Shown piece after piece: positions 22,784 through 33,147 of a stretch of DNA of 64,000 nucleotides. The stretch is from NCBI GenBank assembly GCA_009760855.2, contig WPIO01000017.1, positions 3,152,501 through 3,216,500 on the forward strand. Direction: 5' to 3'. Under the pieces are notes generated by a model. It searched no databases. It worked only from the letters and a program-made list of their open reading frames with translations, and had not been told where the DNA came from. The position numbers and the translations under genes were made by a program. The DNA is from Cristatella mucedo (Eukaryota; Bryozoa; Phylactolaemata; Cristatellidae). Numbering within the stretch: position 1 is the stretch's first letter; each line of letters starts with the position of its first letter.

Positions 22784-23214
22784 CACGTAACATTATCTGA
22801 AAGACGGCCGTAACTTCAAGACACCAGCAGCTCGAGGCTGCTGCTCCGTCAGAAAGAGGCTGTCCGAAAGAATGCAGCCGGCTGCACGGCCGAGCCAGCG
22901 GCGGCTCATTGCAGACTATGAAGGGGGCTGCGAAAGTCAGGCAGGCGCGGCGAAAGGCAAGCGAGCTTTCTTAACAAGCGATTGTCGACACCGAAATACG
23001 TGCAGCCGCAATACGTGCAGCCCCAGCAGCAGGCATCCGCCGACATCCGGTTCGGAGCATGCCGCAGACTTGGCGCCGACCGGACGGACCGGACGTGCGA
23101 GCGCCAGCGCCCTGACGTCCGGTGCGCCGCGGCTGCAGATCTGCGGGGGGGGGGGAGGAGGTGGCCAGGAGTTCGAACGCCGCGAGGACGCAGCCGCGGT
23201 GGCTTCGGCAGCTC

Positions 23215-23847
23215 TCACTTGCCAGGGCGGTGCAGCGGGCCCCAAAGCAGCCTCGAGGGATGAGATTCGTCATTATAAGTGAAGAAGCACTGTCCGGCGT
23301 GAACGAACTCGTCCCGGCGAATGCTTTCTTTACCTTGACCGAACACGTCGCGATAGCTGCTCAGGGCAGCGTCTGAGTCCAGGCCGAGGCCTTCGCAGAA
23401 GGCCACCCACTCTTTCGGCGTCACGAACCCGTCGGCGTTGCTGTCGACGACGTCGAACAGGAGCTTTAGCGGCTCCTCGAGGCGGCTCTTGGCGTCTGGC
23501 AGGCGCAGCAGGCAGCGCACGAGATCCACGAACTCGGCTGGCGACACCTTGTGGTCGTACCCCTTGTCCTCGCCGCAGCACCAGAAGTCCTCCCAGAGCT
23601 GGATGAGGAGACGCTGGTTGGCGAACTCCCTCTGCTCGCTCAGCCTGGAGACGCGCGTCAGCCTCTTCACGAGCGCCTTCACGTCGTCGCGCGACACGTA
23701 GCCGTCCTTGTCCAGGTCCAGGCGGTGGAAGTGCGTGAGCATCTTCCTTTCCCAGAACTCGCTCGAGTGCCCGGCGGGCGACCCTTGCATGCCGCCGACC
23801 GCGCTGGCCACGATCTGCCTGAAGCCGGCCGCAATACTCGACAGCAT
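23215..23847 (-). CDS. Sarcoplasmic calcium-binding protein (EF-hand), intronless
   Basis: Predicted 210-residue cytosolic Ca2+ buffer of the invertebrate sarcoplasmic calcium-binding protein (SCP) family. EF1 is residues 44-55 (D-x-D-x-D-G-Y-V-S, but Asp at position 12). EF2 is 94-105 and degenerate (D-x-G-x-D-H, Glu at 12). EF3 is 135-146 and canonical (D-S-N-A-D-G-F-V-T-P-K-E). EF4 (about 167-181) has lost its Asp ligands and one loop residue, so it is probably silent. The SEFWERKM start of the core, the FFT segment and the terminal LWGPL are SCP signatures; annelid SCP has the same layout in about 174 residues. Residues 1-29 are an extra Ala/Ser-rich N-terminus. I chose the ATG at 23847 because an in-frame TGA lies at 23998-24000 with no ATG between. 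GC-rich codons throughout. Lack of introns may mean a retrocopy. Confidence 0.88.
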   Translation of the reverse strand: MLSSIAAGFRQIVASAVGGMQGSPAGHSSEFWERKMLTHFHRLDLDKDGYVSRDDVKALVKRLTRVSRLSEQREFANQRLLIQLWEDFWCCGEDKGYDHKVSPAEFVDLVRCLLRLPDAKSRLEEPLKLLFDVVDSNADGFVTPKEWVAFCEGLGLDSDAALSSYRDVFGQGKESIRRDEFVHAGQCFFTYNDESHPSRLLWGPLHRPGK

Positions 23848-24256
23848 CGTCGTCGTCGTCGTTGAGGCTCGCACCGCAGCAGCAGCAGCAGCGGTGGCAG
23901 AGGTGGCAGCAGCAGCCGCTGCAGGATGCTCAAGAAGCCGCCGCGGAGTCCGCCGCCCGATTTCGCGTACGACAACTGAGCCGACGAAGCGGCGGCGTCA
24001 CTTTTCCCTCGTCGGCCTTGCCGATTGGTGCGGGGGGCTCCTCACTGTTTCTTCCAATTAATGACATTGGCTAGCTGAAAGCATCTCTGAAAGGGAGGCT
24101 CTTCTTAATTGGCTGAGCGGCGACGGCTAGGCGGGCGCCGATAACGCTGGCCGACGCCGGTTTGGGGGTGGGAGCCGTAAGGGGCGGTCACGTGGACCAC
24201 CTATTAGTCTCGTCAGCGGCCAGGGTCAGACGAGCGGTGAGGAGCACCACTTCCGC

Positions 24257-24264
24257 TGACGTCA
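24257..24264. promoter_or_regulatory. CRE palindrome TGACGTCA
   Basis: Perfect consensus cAMP-response element, followed at 24269-24285 by a T17 run. It lies 410 bp upstream of the ATG of the minus-strand calcium-binding gene. Eight-base matches occur by chance, so a regulatory role is only a suggestion. Confidence 0.35.
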
Positions 24265-25407
24265 CGGCTTTTTTTTTTTTTTTTTACTCCTACTAAGAGC
24301 ATTGCCCATAAAAATATAGGTTAGGTGATTCAACGGCCTCATTTACGTAGCGCGCAGAGGAGCCGGACCCACGGTGGCGTGCTTTTGAACTAGCCAACTC
24401 CAAGAAGCCGCCGATGTGCTTGGCCGGTGCAACAGTCCGGTTGCCTTGAGCAGACTGTAAGCTTCCGTAGTATATCCGCTGTGAGCCCGATCCGCTGCGG
24501 TCGCTCCACTCCGCCGAGCCGCCGGCGATTCCATGCGACGGCGGCGAAGCATTCGCTCGTCGTGGATGGTGCGCCGGGCTTGCGGCTCGTTCGCAAGCCC
24601 TGCGCAACGTGCGCAACGTGCCGAAGTCGTCCCGCCAGGTACCGAGCGGCGTGCGGCGGCGTCCCTCCGATACAGCAGCGCCGAAGTGCCCCTGATGCCA
24701 GAGGCTATTATGGCCTAACCGGCGTCGGCGGTAATTCCTTATCGATCCGCGCCGCCGGCCGCGCGCTCTGAGCCCAGCTGCTGGAGCGAAATGTTTACGA
24801 CGGACGACGACGTCAGCCAGCCTCGCGACGTTGGACCCGTCGCCGCTCGGGAGCGTCGCCCCAATAATAGTCGGCCGCCTCCGCCGATTTCCGCTCTCAG
24901 AGAGCGAGCGCGGGCGGTCGCCTCCGCTCGCTCGATCTCGCTTCAGCCGTGCGCTGGCTGCAGCGGCAGGCCGCCGCGTCCGCCGGGCCAACGGCCGCAT
25001 CCGGCTCGCGTCAGCCCGCGCTCCGCCAGGCCCCGCGCGTAACCGGACGGGCTTTCGAAGAACGCATGCTTCCTACTGACACTGTGGAGTAAAGCAGGCT
25101 GCAGGTGACTCACTCGAAGGCGTCTCGCCTCTTTCCTCCTTCTGGCTCGTCCCTAGGCTGCCTTGGGCGCCCTCGCGAGCAGGCAGTTCTTCGCGAGGCT
25201 TTTGCACTCGCCGGCCGCAGCCGCGTGTCCGTTTGTCGACTGACCAGCCGAATGACTGACGTCGACTCGTGTTCGCCCGCTAGTCACATCGTCCACATCG
25301 AAGAACTCTCGTTGAGGCGCGCTCTGCCCGAACGATGTGCATCACCGTTAACGGTCGTGAGCGGGGGGGGGGGAGGAGGAGGCCTCGACAAGGCACTTCG
25401 ACGATGC

Positions 25408-25490
25408 TGTTACAAACGTGGTGTGTGGCTTCCACGTCCAGTCAGAACTTGGCCGAAAACGCCGTCGCTCTTAGCTGCGCTTTCTGCAGC
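25408..25490 (+). repeat. Dispersed repeat C, copy 2 (5' part only)
   Basis: TGTTACAAACGTGGTGTGTG, then CTTCCACGTCCAGTCAGAAC, matches the start of the copies at 8752 and 45971; similarity fades after about 25490. It keeps the TGTTAC start intact. Confidence 0.6.
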
Positions 25491-25819
25491 CGATTTGCAT
25501 CCGTCGATTGACCGTAGCCTGGTTAGCGATGCCAAACCAATCAAACCGTCGCAAGCAATGAGACTTGCGGCTCCTCATGTGGACGTTAAACTGCACTGTC
25601 TAAATAACCTTCATTTAAACGAGTTTCATGGTATACTAAAGAGAAGATTAGCTTGTCTTGACCTTGAGCTGGAAAATCTAGATATTGGCCGCGTAACTTT
25701 TCATAAAAGAATGACACGACTTTAACTTTAAGGTCTCAAAGAAACTAATAAGCCCATGTAAGGTAAACAATTATATCTTATCTTAGAAGAGTCTAATTCA
25801 TGGAATATATACATATATA

Positions 25820-25992
25820 CAATACATTTTCAGAGCGCCCAATGAGAACTTCTATTATTCTATTATTCTATAAAATCTCTATTTAGGGGCTTCACGTATG
25901 CCGTGGAGCTCGAGCCATGACCTCGGTCATCAAATGCATTCACCTTGACCTTGGTCAGGGCGAGCACCGTAACCACGGGGCCAAATCAACGT
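25820..25992 (-). mobile_element. SINE family 2 copy
   Basis: Minus strand: GGCCCCGTGGTTACGGTGCT (box A region), an inserted AAGGTGAATGCATTTGATGA segment, GGTCATGGCTCGAGCTCC (box B region), then the hairpin tail block AGAGATTTTATAG and GGGCGCTCTGAAAATGTATT. A short ATTCTATTATTCTAT duplication sits inside the tail. Confidence 0.75.
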
Positions 25993-25999
25993 GAATAAG

Positions 26000-26310
26000 A
26001 CTGAAAAAGTCCAGTATTCTGTACTGATGCATGACCCTAATGCCAGAGGGTTTCCCGGGAGTATTACATAAACCAAATCCAAAGAAGACTAGTGGAGCTT
26101 CAGAGGACTATGAAGCTCTGAGTGTTAGTCAGATTTAGCTCTAAGTAGAACTATCTTGTTTTCTCATATTCAAAAGGATAAAGGAAGAGGTGTAGGTGGT
26201 TGCCGGATGGGTGGTGACTTTTGCGTTCTACTGAGCGGCTGGGCTGGTGACTGATGACGCTGTCATGCTGATTCGAGAACGACAACGGAAGACTCGTGAA
26301 AGAGCAGAGG
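26000..26310. other. Unassigned sequence
   Basis: No domain or repeat recognised. Confidence 0.3.
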
Positions 26311-26317
26311 CGTGCGG

Positions 26318-26455
26318 CGTGTGCGCGAGTTCGCGTGCGTGACTGAGAGCCAGTGTGTGCGCGCGCACATGCGTGCGTTCGCTCGCGTGCCTGTGCGTGC
26401 TCGAGTGTGCGTGTATTGAGTGCGTGTGCGTTCGCGCGTGCGCGAGTATGCCATT
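26318..26455. repeat. Degenerate (GTGCG)/(GT)n tract
   Basis: GTGCG/GCGTGT-rich alternating purine-pyrimidine sequence. Open frames over it encode low-complexity Thr/Arg/Ala/His runs and are not genes. Confidence 0.8.
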
Positions 26456-26459
26456 CGAT

Positions 26460-27050
26460 TTCTACCAATGGTTGCCACTCCGATGAGCTAGTGGACCGTA
26501 GAGTCGAGAGGCGTACCCACGGTTACCATTAAGGACAAGAGCTTGACCCAGTCTAAGACAGCCTAAAAATGGACGGGCTGTTACGGTCAGCCCCTAAACC
26601 TTTCGCCCTCCTTTGGTTTCCCTACTCCAAAGTCTATCTCCTGCAAGTGCTAATGATCAAAAGCATGCCGCTTCCACCCGCCATGTTTTGGCAAGACATC
26701 CGATCCCACTTGGCGATAGTATATTTCCTCACTTCTCTCGGTCGAAGTTTTGGCCTTTGCTGCTGCTGCCCCCCAACCCCCCCCCCCCGAGCCCCCGACC
26801 CTAAGGAAAAGTTTTGCACGTCCAGAATAACCCAAGTGGAGATTGCGTAGTGCGATCGTATTAGAGGCTAACATGATTTAGCTTACCTCATTTGACGACC
26901 GCCTGATGTTTAGAAGTTTAATTTAGAGGTCCACCTCCGAGCCCTGCCATTGTGTTGGATCTCGTCTTCGCTTATCGCAGCGGTTGACGTAGGATCTTAC
27001 GAGCTCCCTGGCCTGGCTCTCTCGTAGCCGGAATGCTGCAGCTTCAAGTA
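26460..27050. other. Unassigned sequence with a C-run
   Basis: A CCCC-A-CCCCCCCCCC run near 26770-26788. Frames across 26569-26874 exist on both strands and show no domain. Confidence 0.3.
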
Positions 27051-27054
27051 AAGT

Positions 27055-27213
27055 AGAGGTCGGCTGATTCAGCAGCCTCGTGTTTATATGGCGGTAGAAG
27101 TGCGACTATCAGTCCCCAGCTTGCATGCGGTGGGCAATAAAGGATTGCCCACCGCCGGTTTCGAGGCTGCCACCTGGTTCGTGAAGTGCGAACACCTTAC
27201 GCATTGGCAAAAG
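27055..27213 (-). mobile_element. SINE family 1 copy with a foldback
   Basis: The family end (TGATTCAGCAGCCTCGTGT), the GGCGGTAGAAG region and the cgCAC-GAACCAGGTGG tRNA-like side are present in minus orientation. In the centre GCGGTGGGCAAT (27127-27138) and its exact reverse complement (27144-27155) form a 12-bp stem with a 5-nt loop. In other copies this motif occurs once. Confidence 0.75.
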
Positions 27214-27514
27214 CTTACTTTACACGGCCATCCTTGCTTCCTGCCTGCTTCCTAAATACTTCTGTCCTACGGCAGCCTTCCTTTTTGTAGGAATTTCATA
27301 CGGCCAGTCTTCTTCTAAGTCTTGCTTCTTACCGGCATTCATGGGAAGAAATGGCTTCTCCTAGAGAGGTAGAAACTGGCCCTTTTCGATGCACCCGTGA
27401 ATTCTAACCTTCCATGCTTGCTTTCATCGCCCGCACCATCAGTATCTGATTCTTCTGTGACTAGCTCGTAGATTGACATAAAAAATAAAAAAAGTATAAT
27501 TAGATTGACATAAC

Positions 27515-27655
27515 AAAAAAAATATAATTCATTTATATAACGTTCCAAGAGAACTTAATCTCTATTTAGGCGCTTTACATATGTGAGGGGCTTGAGCCCA
27601 CGACCTCAGCCAGACCTTGGTCGGGGCGAGCACCTTAACCGCTTGACCGACGTCG
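27515..27655 (-). mobile_element. SINE family 2 copy
   Basis: Minus strand: GTCAAGCGGTTAAGGTGCTC (box A region), CCGACCAAGGTCTGGCTGAG, GTGGGCTCAAGCCCC (box B region). Then GCGCCTAAATAGAGATTAAG and TTCTCTTGGAACGTTATATA (hairpin tail). Full-length layout. Confidence 0.85.
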
Positions 27656-27684
27656 AATCCTTTGGTTCCTAGTCGACATGAATT

Positions 27685-28090
27685 GTGACGTTGAGGTCAG
27701 CCTCTGGGCCGTTCGGCGCGCGTCGAAGTCCTCTCGAACGGGGCTTCCCATAGCGGGTGTTGGGCATTTAAGGGCGTGCGTCGGCGGTCGTGTTAGGCAT
27801 TTAAGGGCGTGCGTCGGCGGTCCTCTGAGCGACCGTAGAGTCGAGTTGTTTGGGAATGCAACCTAAATCGGATGGCAAACTCCACCTAAAGCTAAATACG
27901 GGCACAAGACCGATGGCGAACAAGTACCGTGAGGGAAAGTCGAAAAGAACTTTGAAAGAGAGTCCAATAGTGCGTGAAACCGCTTAGATGCATACGGGTG
28001 GAACCGAAAAGTCGTCCTAGTTGATTCAGCCGTCGGAGCGGCCGCTCCGCGTCGCACCTGATCTTCGGACCGGCCGGCGCTCCAGCTCGG
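27685..28090 (+). rRNA. 28S rRNA fragment (D1-D2 region), dispersed pseudogene
   Basis: From about 27850 the sequence follows the conserved core of large-subunit rRNA: TTGTTTGGGAATGCAACCTA, AACTCCACCTAAAGCTAAAT, ACAAGTACCGTGAGGGAAAG and AAAAGAACTTTGAAAGAGAG, then GCGTGAAACCGCTTAGATGC. It then enters a D2-like GC-rich segment ending CTGATCTTCGGACCGGCCGG. Substitutions at normally invariant sites (CACCTAAAGC for CATCTAAGGC, CGATGGCGAACAAG for CGATAGTCAACAAG) and no flanking rDNA mark it as a pseudogene fragment. The upstream D1 part has a 33-bp tandem duplication (GGCATTTAAGGGCGTGCGTC at 27763 and 27796). Confidence 0.88.
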
Positions 28091-28094
28091 TGAT

Positions 28095-28730
28095 AAAACA
28101 AGGACTACTGCGGACGGCTTCAATGGTTTCGCCGGTCGATTCGTCCGCCATGCCTTTCAAAGCAACAAAGAAGGCACGCCCTTTACGGAGCCTGTGATTG
28201 GTAGTTTGCTAAGTCTTGCCTGAGCCTTGGCCTAGAAGTAGAACCGCATTTGTATGTTGAATCTAAGTAAAGTCCTCCCTAAGTCTTAGGCCGTATTCCA
28301 GTATTGGTGACGTATACACCAACGACTCAATTAGGTAGGAGGCGGGTTGGAAGCACGACTCACCGTGTAAACCCGGCTAAAAACAATTTAGTTTTGGTGG
28401 GCATTCGAAAAGCCCATTGCAGCTCCTTTGCTGTAGGAGCTGCAATTGATCTTCCGGTTGATTAATGAACTCAAAGTAAATGGAGCAAAGTGAATTTCCC
28501 TTTCTGAGTCTCAAGGTCTGCCATGGCCGTATTCTTCTACACAAGCTCTCTCCGCTTGTGTTCTAGCGAGCCTGCCGCTCGCTTTCGGGAGCAAATTCTT
28601 GGCGATGCTCCTTAGCTCGCCAGCATGCCTGTGAGGCCTGGGAGCCGAGAAACCTTCGGACCGACCGCGCTCGGGCGGGCGCAGCCTTTGCTCGAGCCGG
28701 GCAGACCGAGGGTGCACGTGCCAACCGGGC
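28095..28730. other. Unassigned GC-moderate sequence
   Basis: May extend the divergent 28S D2 segment for a short distance; beyond that nothing is recognised. A small palindromic pair CAGCTCCTTTGCTGTAGGAG lies near 28420. Confidence 0.25.
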
Positions 28731-28757
28731 CCTCTCTCTCTCTCTCTCTCTCTCTCG
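28731..28757. repeat. (CT)n microsatellite
   Basis: Pure CT run of about 13 units. Confidence 0.9.
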
Positions 28758-29049
28758 CGTTAGTCAGCGCTAGGCAAGCCGACCGACCGCTGTGAAAGCG
28801 CACGTAATAGAACTACGAATCGAACAAAGAGCGCCCCAATTATAGGTTGTCTCGTTGATTATGCTACTTATCATCGTGGCTGACGCTTCGCCGCCGAGAA
28901 GCCAGCGAGCGAGGGCTGGCGTTGGGCTCTCCCGTGAGGGTTTCGGCGTCGAGGTCCGTCCGTCGGGCGATTGAGTGCCTGCTGCTGCTAGCGCCGCCTC
29001 GGGCGGATGAGGTGCCGCCCATCGAGTGACCTCGAGTGACAAACCGTAT

Positions 29050-29207
29050 AACTCATCCGTATAACGCCCCCTAAGAGAACTCGATCTCTATGCAATCGCT
29101 TCACCTGCGCCTCACGGCTCGAGGCCACGACTTTAACCGTCGAATAAATCCACCTTGAACTCGGTCGTTAAAGGCGAGCGCCCTAGCCATTGGGCCAAAC
29201 CCTCGGT
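29050..29207 (-). mobile_element. SINE family 2 copy, GC-rich variant
   Basis: Minus strand: TTTGGCCCAATGGCTAGGGC (box A region), an AAGGTGGATTTATTCGACGG insert like that of the 25.8 kb copy, GTGGCCTCGAGCCGTGAG, then GCATAGAGATCGAGTTCTCT and TAGGGGGCGTTATACGGATG (hairpin tail). Confidence 0.8.
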
Positions 29208-29269
29208 GAAGGCACTTCATCGGCCGCAAAGTTTAGGCGAGGCCGCGGCTGAAAGTTAATAGGCCCGCT

Positions 29270-29374
<105 letters not shown>

Positions 29375-29379
29375 CGGTG

Positions 29380-30165
29380 CTCTCGCTGAAAATCGATGCA
29401 GTGAGTGCGCCACGTTCGTCAATTTTTTGAGTGCCAGGTTCGCCGTCGCCTCCTGCCGCCAAAGGCGCGTCGTTCGCGTCGTTATGGTCGCCGACATCGA
29501 ACCCGAAGTTTAAGCGGTGCCCCGTGAGCGGATTTGAGTCTGTCTGGTCTCGGCATCTGGTTCCGACCTGTCTGGAAAAGTTGCGATTTCCCGGAGCCGC
29601 CGTTCGGTCGCACGAGGAGCTCGCTGTTTTGGTAATCGGCGTATCGCCATTAGTCCGAGGAAGCAGGAAAGAAAAGAGGGCGGGCAAAGAGAATGCAAGA
29701 GAAGGACGCCTCGAAAGTGCGACGTCAGACGAGACTTCGCAGCTGACAGCTCAAGTCGCTCCGCTTCCGGGAACCTCCGAGCGGCGGCGAGTCGAACCTG
29801 ACGTCCTAACGCGGTCGCTAGCGACGCTGGGCATCGTCCGGTGCGACCTTGCTTAATTTGAAACGGTCGACTGGCGACAGAACAGCCAGCCACTTCAGAA
29901 AGTCTCGCTCGTTCGGAGCGCCGAGCCAATTTCGAGCCATGCCTCGCGGAGGCAGCCTCGCCACCGCCCCGCCTGCGGCGGCCGGTGCACCGCGGCAGCC
30001 GGTGCCCGCTCGCACGCACGGCGATTTCGCTGCAGTGAGGAAAGGCGACGGCAGAGGCAGCACCCCGCCGTCGGAGAGAAAGGTGGGCTCGCTCGGTCAG
30101 CAACGCTCGAGTGGGCCCCGCTCGAGCGAGATAGCGAGAGATAGCGAGAGATAGGAGAGAAAGGA
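29380..30165. other. GC-rich block without a recognised gene
   Basis: Frames of 101-197 codons occur on both strands (e.g. 29510-30103 minus, 29431-29856 plus) with no recognisable domain. High CpG makes this another possible promoter-type region. Confidence 0.3.
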
Positions 30166-30169
30166 GATA

Positions 30170-30325
30170 TTTTTATCTATTTATTTATTTTGTTTGTTTT
30201 TCAAGCATGATTTTACTTCCTATTCAATTGCATATCACTTTGCAGCAAATGTAAAGCGCCTAGAAAGAGATTAAGTTCTCTGAGGGCGCTTTATCAAGTG
30301 CAATATTATTATTATTATTATTAGA
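30170..30325 (+). mobile_element. LINE B 3' end, severely 5'-truncated
   Basis: UTR block TTTTTCAAGCATGATTTTAC, then the tail: AAAGCGCC (30253-30260) pairs with GGCGCTTT (30285-30292), and inside it AGAGA (30266-30270) pairs with TCTCT (30277-30281). It ends ATCAAGTGCAAT(ATT)n. Nearly identical to 37.5-37.65 kb, so it is a young insertion. Confidence 0.88.
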
Positions 30326-30819
30326 TAGGAGAGATAGCGCCGATAGGCCGAGTAGGCGCGCCTGCTGACGGATAATGCGGAGCAAACCGTCCGCCGATCG
30401 TGGAAAAGCGCGCGCCAAAAGAGATATCAACAATGGGTTAGGAAGGGGAACGCGTCGTGTCGTCTTGGGAGCGGAGAGTAGGACAACGGGCTGGAAGCTG
30501 TGACGATCGGTAGCACCGGCGGAACCGATTTGGACCGACGCACACTTGATGCGACCAGTTGCGAAGGGATTATTGATGAAGGGGTAATAGCGCTCTGGAT
30601 GATGACGACGGACCACGTCGATCGCTCAAGTCGACCGCCGGAAGTCTGTAGGTGAAAGCAGAGCGAGAGGCAATGCGGGATGGCGGGAGGCAACGACTCC
30701 TAAGCGAGCTCGTACCGCAGCGTCGATTGATGGCGCCCAGACGTGGGCGTGGATGCGCGTGACGTGACGTGGGCGTGGATGCGTGACAAGCGAGCCCGGC
30801 TTCGCTGATTTCCCAGAGG

Positions 30820-30900
30820 AAATATGGGTACAATGTGAGGGGTCACTCCGCGCATGCGCGAGCCAACGGCCTCAGCCGCTCGGACCAAAGGAATTCCCAC
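30820..30900 (-). repeat. Possible tRNA-like SINE head
   Basis: Minus strand TTGGTCCGAGCGGCTGAGGC has the shape of a tRNA A-box region, but no clear B box follows. Weak. Confidence 0.2.
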
Positions 30901-31159
30901 CGGTGCCGAGCAGTGGTGCGGTCCGATCGTGTTCAGTCCTCATAGTGTGGCTGCAGCATTGCTCAGTGGAACCGTCGCATGATTAGTGGCATGTGAAGTT
31001 TCATGGTGGTCTTCTTTCCTCGGTCCTTGGCTGTACTCCATGTATCCAGAGCGTTTCTGGAAATTAATTCACGCCAATTGTTACTTGCCTTACTGAGTAT
31101 CACACTCGGAGTATGACTTTCAATCTGTGGGATTGTAAGGCACGAGCTCTTTTGGAGGT

Positions 31160-31230
31160 TGAGTGCCCATGAGCTGAGTTGGCTTAGTGCTCCGAATAAT
31201 TTGGAGGTTCGAGAAACTGCGGCGAATTCA
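31160..31230 (+). repeat. tRNA-like fragment
   Basis: GAGCTGAGTTGGCTTAGTGC (A-box-like), then GGAGGTTCGAGAAA (B-box-like) at tRNA-like spacing. It cannot be folded into a convincing functional tRNA; more likely another SINE head. Confidence 0.3.
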
Positions 31231-31489
31231 TCAGCTGTGCTTAAGAACTGTCTGAACTACAATCAGCATTTAGCTGGCAGACTGGCTCGAGAAATCCCGA
31301 TTTTGCTGCGAAGCCGGATCTTGAGCATGCTAAGGCAGCAGGAATGAAACTGATAAATTAATTCTAGAAAAATTTCAAAACTGTACGGGCAGCACCATGG
31401 CAAAATTGCAAGCCGTGGCTGAATCTCTGTGCCGTGAATTCCGAGTCCCTAAACGCTGCGGCTTTCAAAGCTAAAGTCAATAATTTGCG

Positions 31490-32760
31490 GTGATGAGTGC
31501 GTGTTTTTATTTTTCATGCTTAACAAGCCCGGATTAGATATAGAGGTCCTTGCAATCTATTGCCCAGTTTCCTTTCTTCCTATCTTTTCAAAGATTCCTG
31601 AAAAATTGTTGCTAAACAGCTGGTTGAACATAATGAAAAGAATGAAATGTCTGAAACGTTTCAATCAGGATTCAAGAGGCAGCACTCCACTAAAACTACT
31701 CTCCTCAGTGTTAACGATAACATTCTACGTGATAACGATGGCGGGAATTTCACTGCCCTAGCTCTGCAAGATCTGTCAGCTGCCTTCGACACCATCGATC
31801 ACGATGTTCTGCTTGAACGATTGAGAACAACGATCGGTCTGGCAGACGAGGCACTGGCGGGGTTTAAATCGTACTTGTCATGTCGTGTTCAATCCCTGTC
31901 GTGTGGGGGTCAGGTCTCAGACACGAGACGTGTCGTCTGCGGAGTCCCTCAAAGGTCTGTACTCAGTCCGTGCCTATTCTCCGTGTATACTCAACCTCTG
32001 GGAAAAGTGATTAAGGCCCACGGAATAGGATATCACTTTTATGCTGACGATACTCAGCTGTATTTGTCATTCAAACCGTCGGAATCGGCTGCAGCAACTG
32101 TGAAACAGAATGCCTGTATTGCCGACATTCGATCCTGGATTTCGGAAAACTTCTTGAAATTAAATGACGATTAAACCGAACTGCTGCTCTAGGACACCCT
32201 AAGCGTGTGACTGGATTAAAAGGCTTTTCTCTTCTAATAGGCGACTCTGTCGTGCGACCATCACCACGTGCTCAAAATTTAGGTCTCGTTTAGCCCGCCA
32301 TGGCTTGGCTCCTTCGTACCTAGTTGAACTGCTACATCAGATTCAGCCTGTTCGCGCCCTCTGGTCCTGTGTGGACAGTAAATTAGCTGTCTCATTCCTC
32401 CGCTTAAAGACCGTTGGCGACAGAAGCTTTAGCTCTGCAGGTCCTAGACTGTGGAACTCGCTTCCACAATTCTTACTCAACGACAACTACTCTCCTGCTG
32501 CCGACAATGGCTCTTTCTTTTCAGCGGTCCTGAGCTGCTACTTCCACGTTACTCACTACCTCAACTGCTCTCCTGACTCTGCTATGCTTGCCACTTTCTC
32601 TTTGTTACGTTAAATGAAGTCTGTTGGCTGCCGAATGCGTACCAAAAGCCACTTAGGCTGTGAGTGCGCCATACAAACTCTCATGCGTAGCAACCACATA
32701 GTCTTTATGAGTTTGTGGAGTTACAGACGGAGATACATTACATTACATTATATTTATCAT
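31490..32760 (+). mobile_element. LINE A, RT domain through 3' end, internally deleted
   Basis: L2/CR1-type RT. The start block (KPGLDIEVLAIYCPVSFLPI) is at 31525-31585. The palm continues at 31647-32174 with LQDLSAAFDTIDHDVL, VPQRSVLSPCLFSVYT and HFYADDTQLYLSF (catalytic YADD intact). After LKLNDD come a TAA, a frameshift, and the HPKRVTGLKGFSLL and RAQNLG blocks. Sequence then jumps near 32285 straight to ARHGLAPSYLVELL, so several hundred bases of the region after the palm are deleted. C-terminal frame 32305-32613, then 3' UTR ending GGAGATACATTACATTACAT. Best preserved RT in the window, but not functional. Confidence 0.9.
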
Positions 32761-32764
32761 ATTA

Positions 32765-33110
32765 GCCCTCGCTGAACGATGTGACGGACGAAGTGGCCGC
32801 CCATCTCATCTTCAGTCAAGTCAAAGGATTCTCGAACTTTAGCCGGCTTCATCCGAGCCGTGCTACACATGACCACGTTCCCCATCCTCACATTTAGCTC
32901 CCGGGATACTAGCCGTTCAAATACACCAGATTTACTTTTAGCAGTTAAGTTGAATGGTCATAACCGAGAGACACTCGCCAGTTCGGGAAGGGGGACAGCT
33001 CGTGCAACGTGCAAAAGACCTGAATCGCGAAATACGCCCACGATAATAAAACAGAGCTCGATATGCTACACGCGGCGTAAATAGCAACGCCGTTTTAGAA
33101 AAATAAAACA
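32765..33110. other. Unassigned sequence
   Basis: Short frames only, no repeat recognised. Confidence 0.3.
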
Positions 33111-33147
33111 GTAGCCTGTATATTACGGCTACTGGCAGCGGAATACT

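Larger units (their letters stand above)
22860..25400. promoter_or_regulatory. CpG-rich block around the calcium-binding gene
   Basis: Composition rises sharply in G+C and CpG from about 22.86 kb and falls after about 25.4 kb. It covers the EF-hand gene and about 1.5 kb upstream of it. Several frames over 80 codons appear on both strands here (e.g. 24293-25000, 25105-25725); I treat them as composition artefacts. A decayed SINE 1 end may lie at about 24315-24385. Confidence 0.45.

Noticed and set aside
24293-25000. 235-codon minus-strand frame in the CpG-rich block
   Set aside because: Several overlapping frames of similar length exist on both strands here; the translation is Arg/Ala-rich without a known domain.
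25105-25725. 206-codon plus-strand frame
   Set aside because: It runs through repeat C copy 2 and a G9 run, with no domain; most likely an accidental frame.
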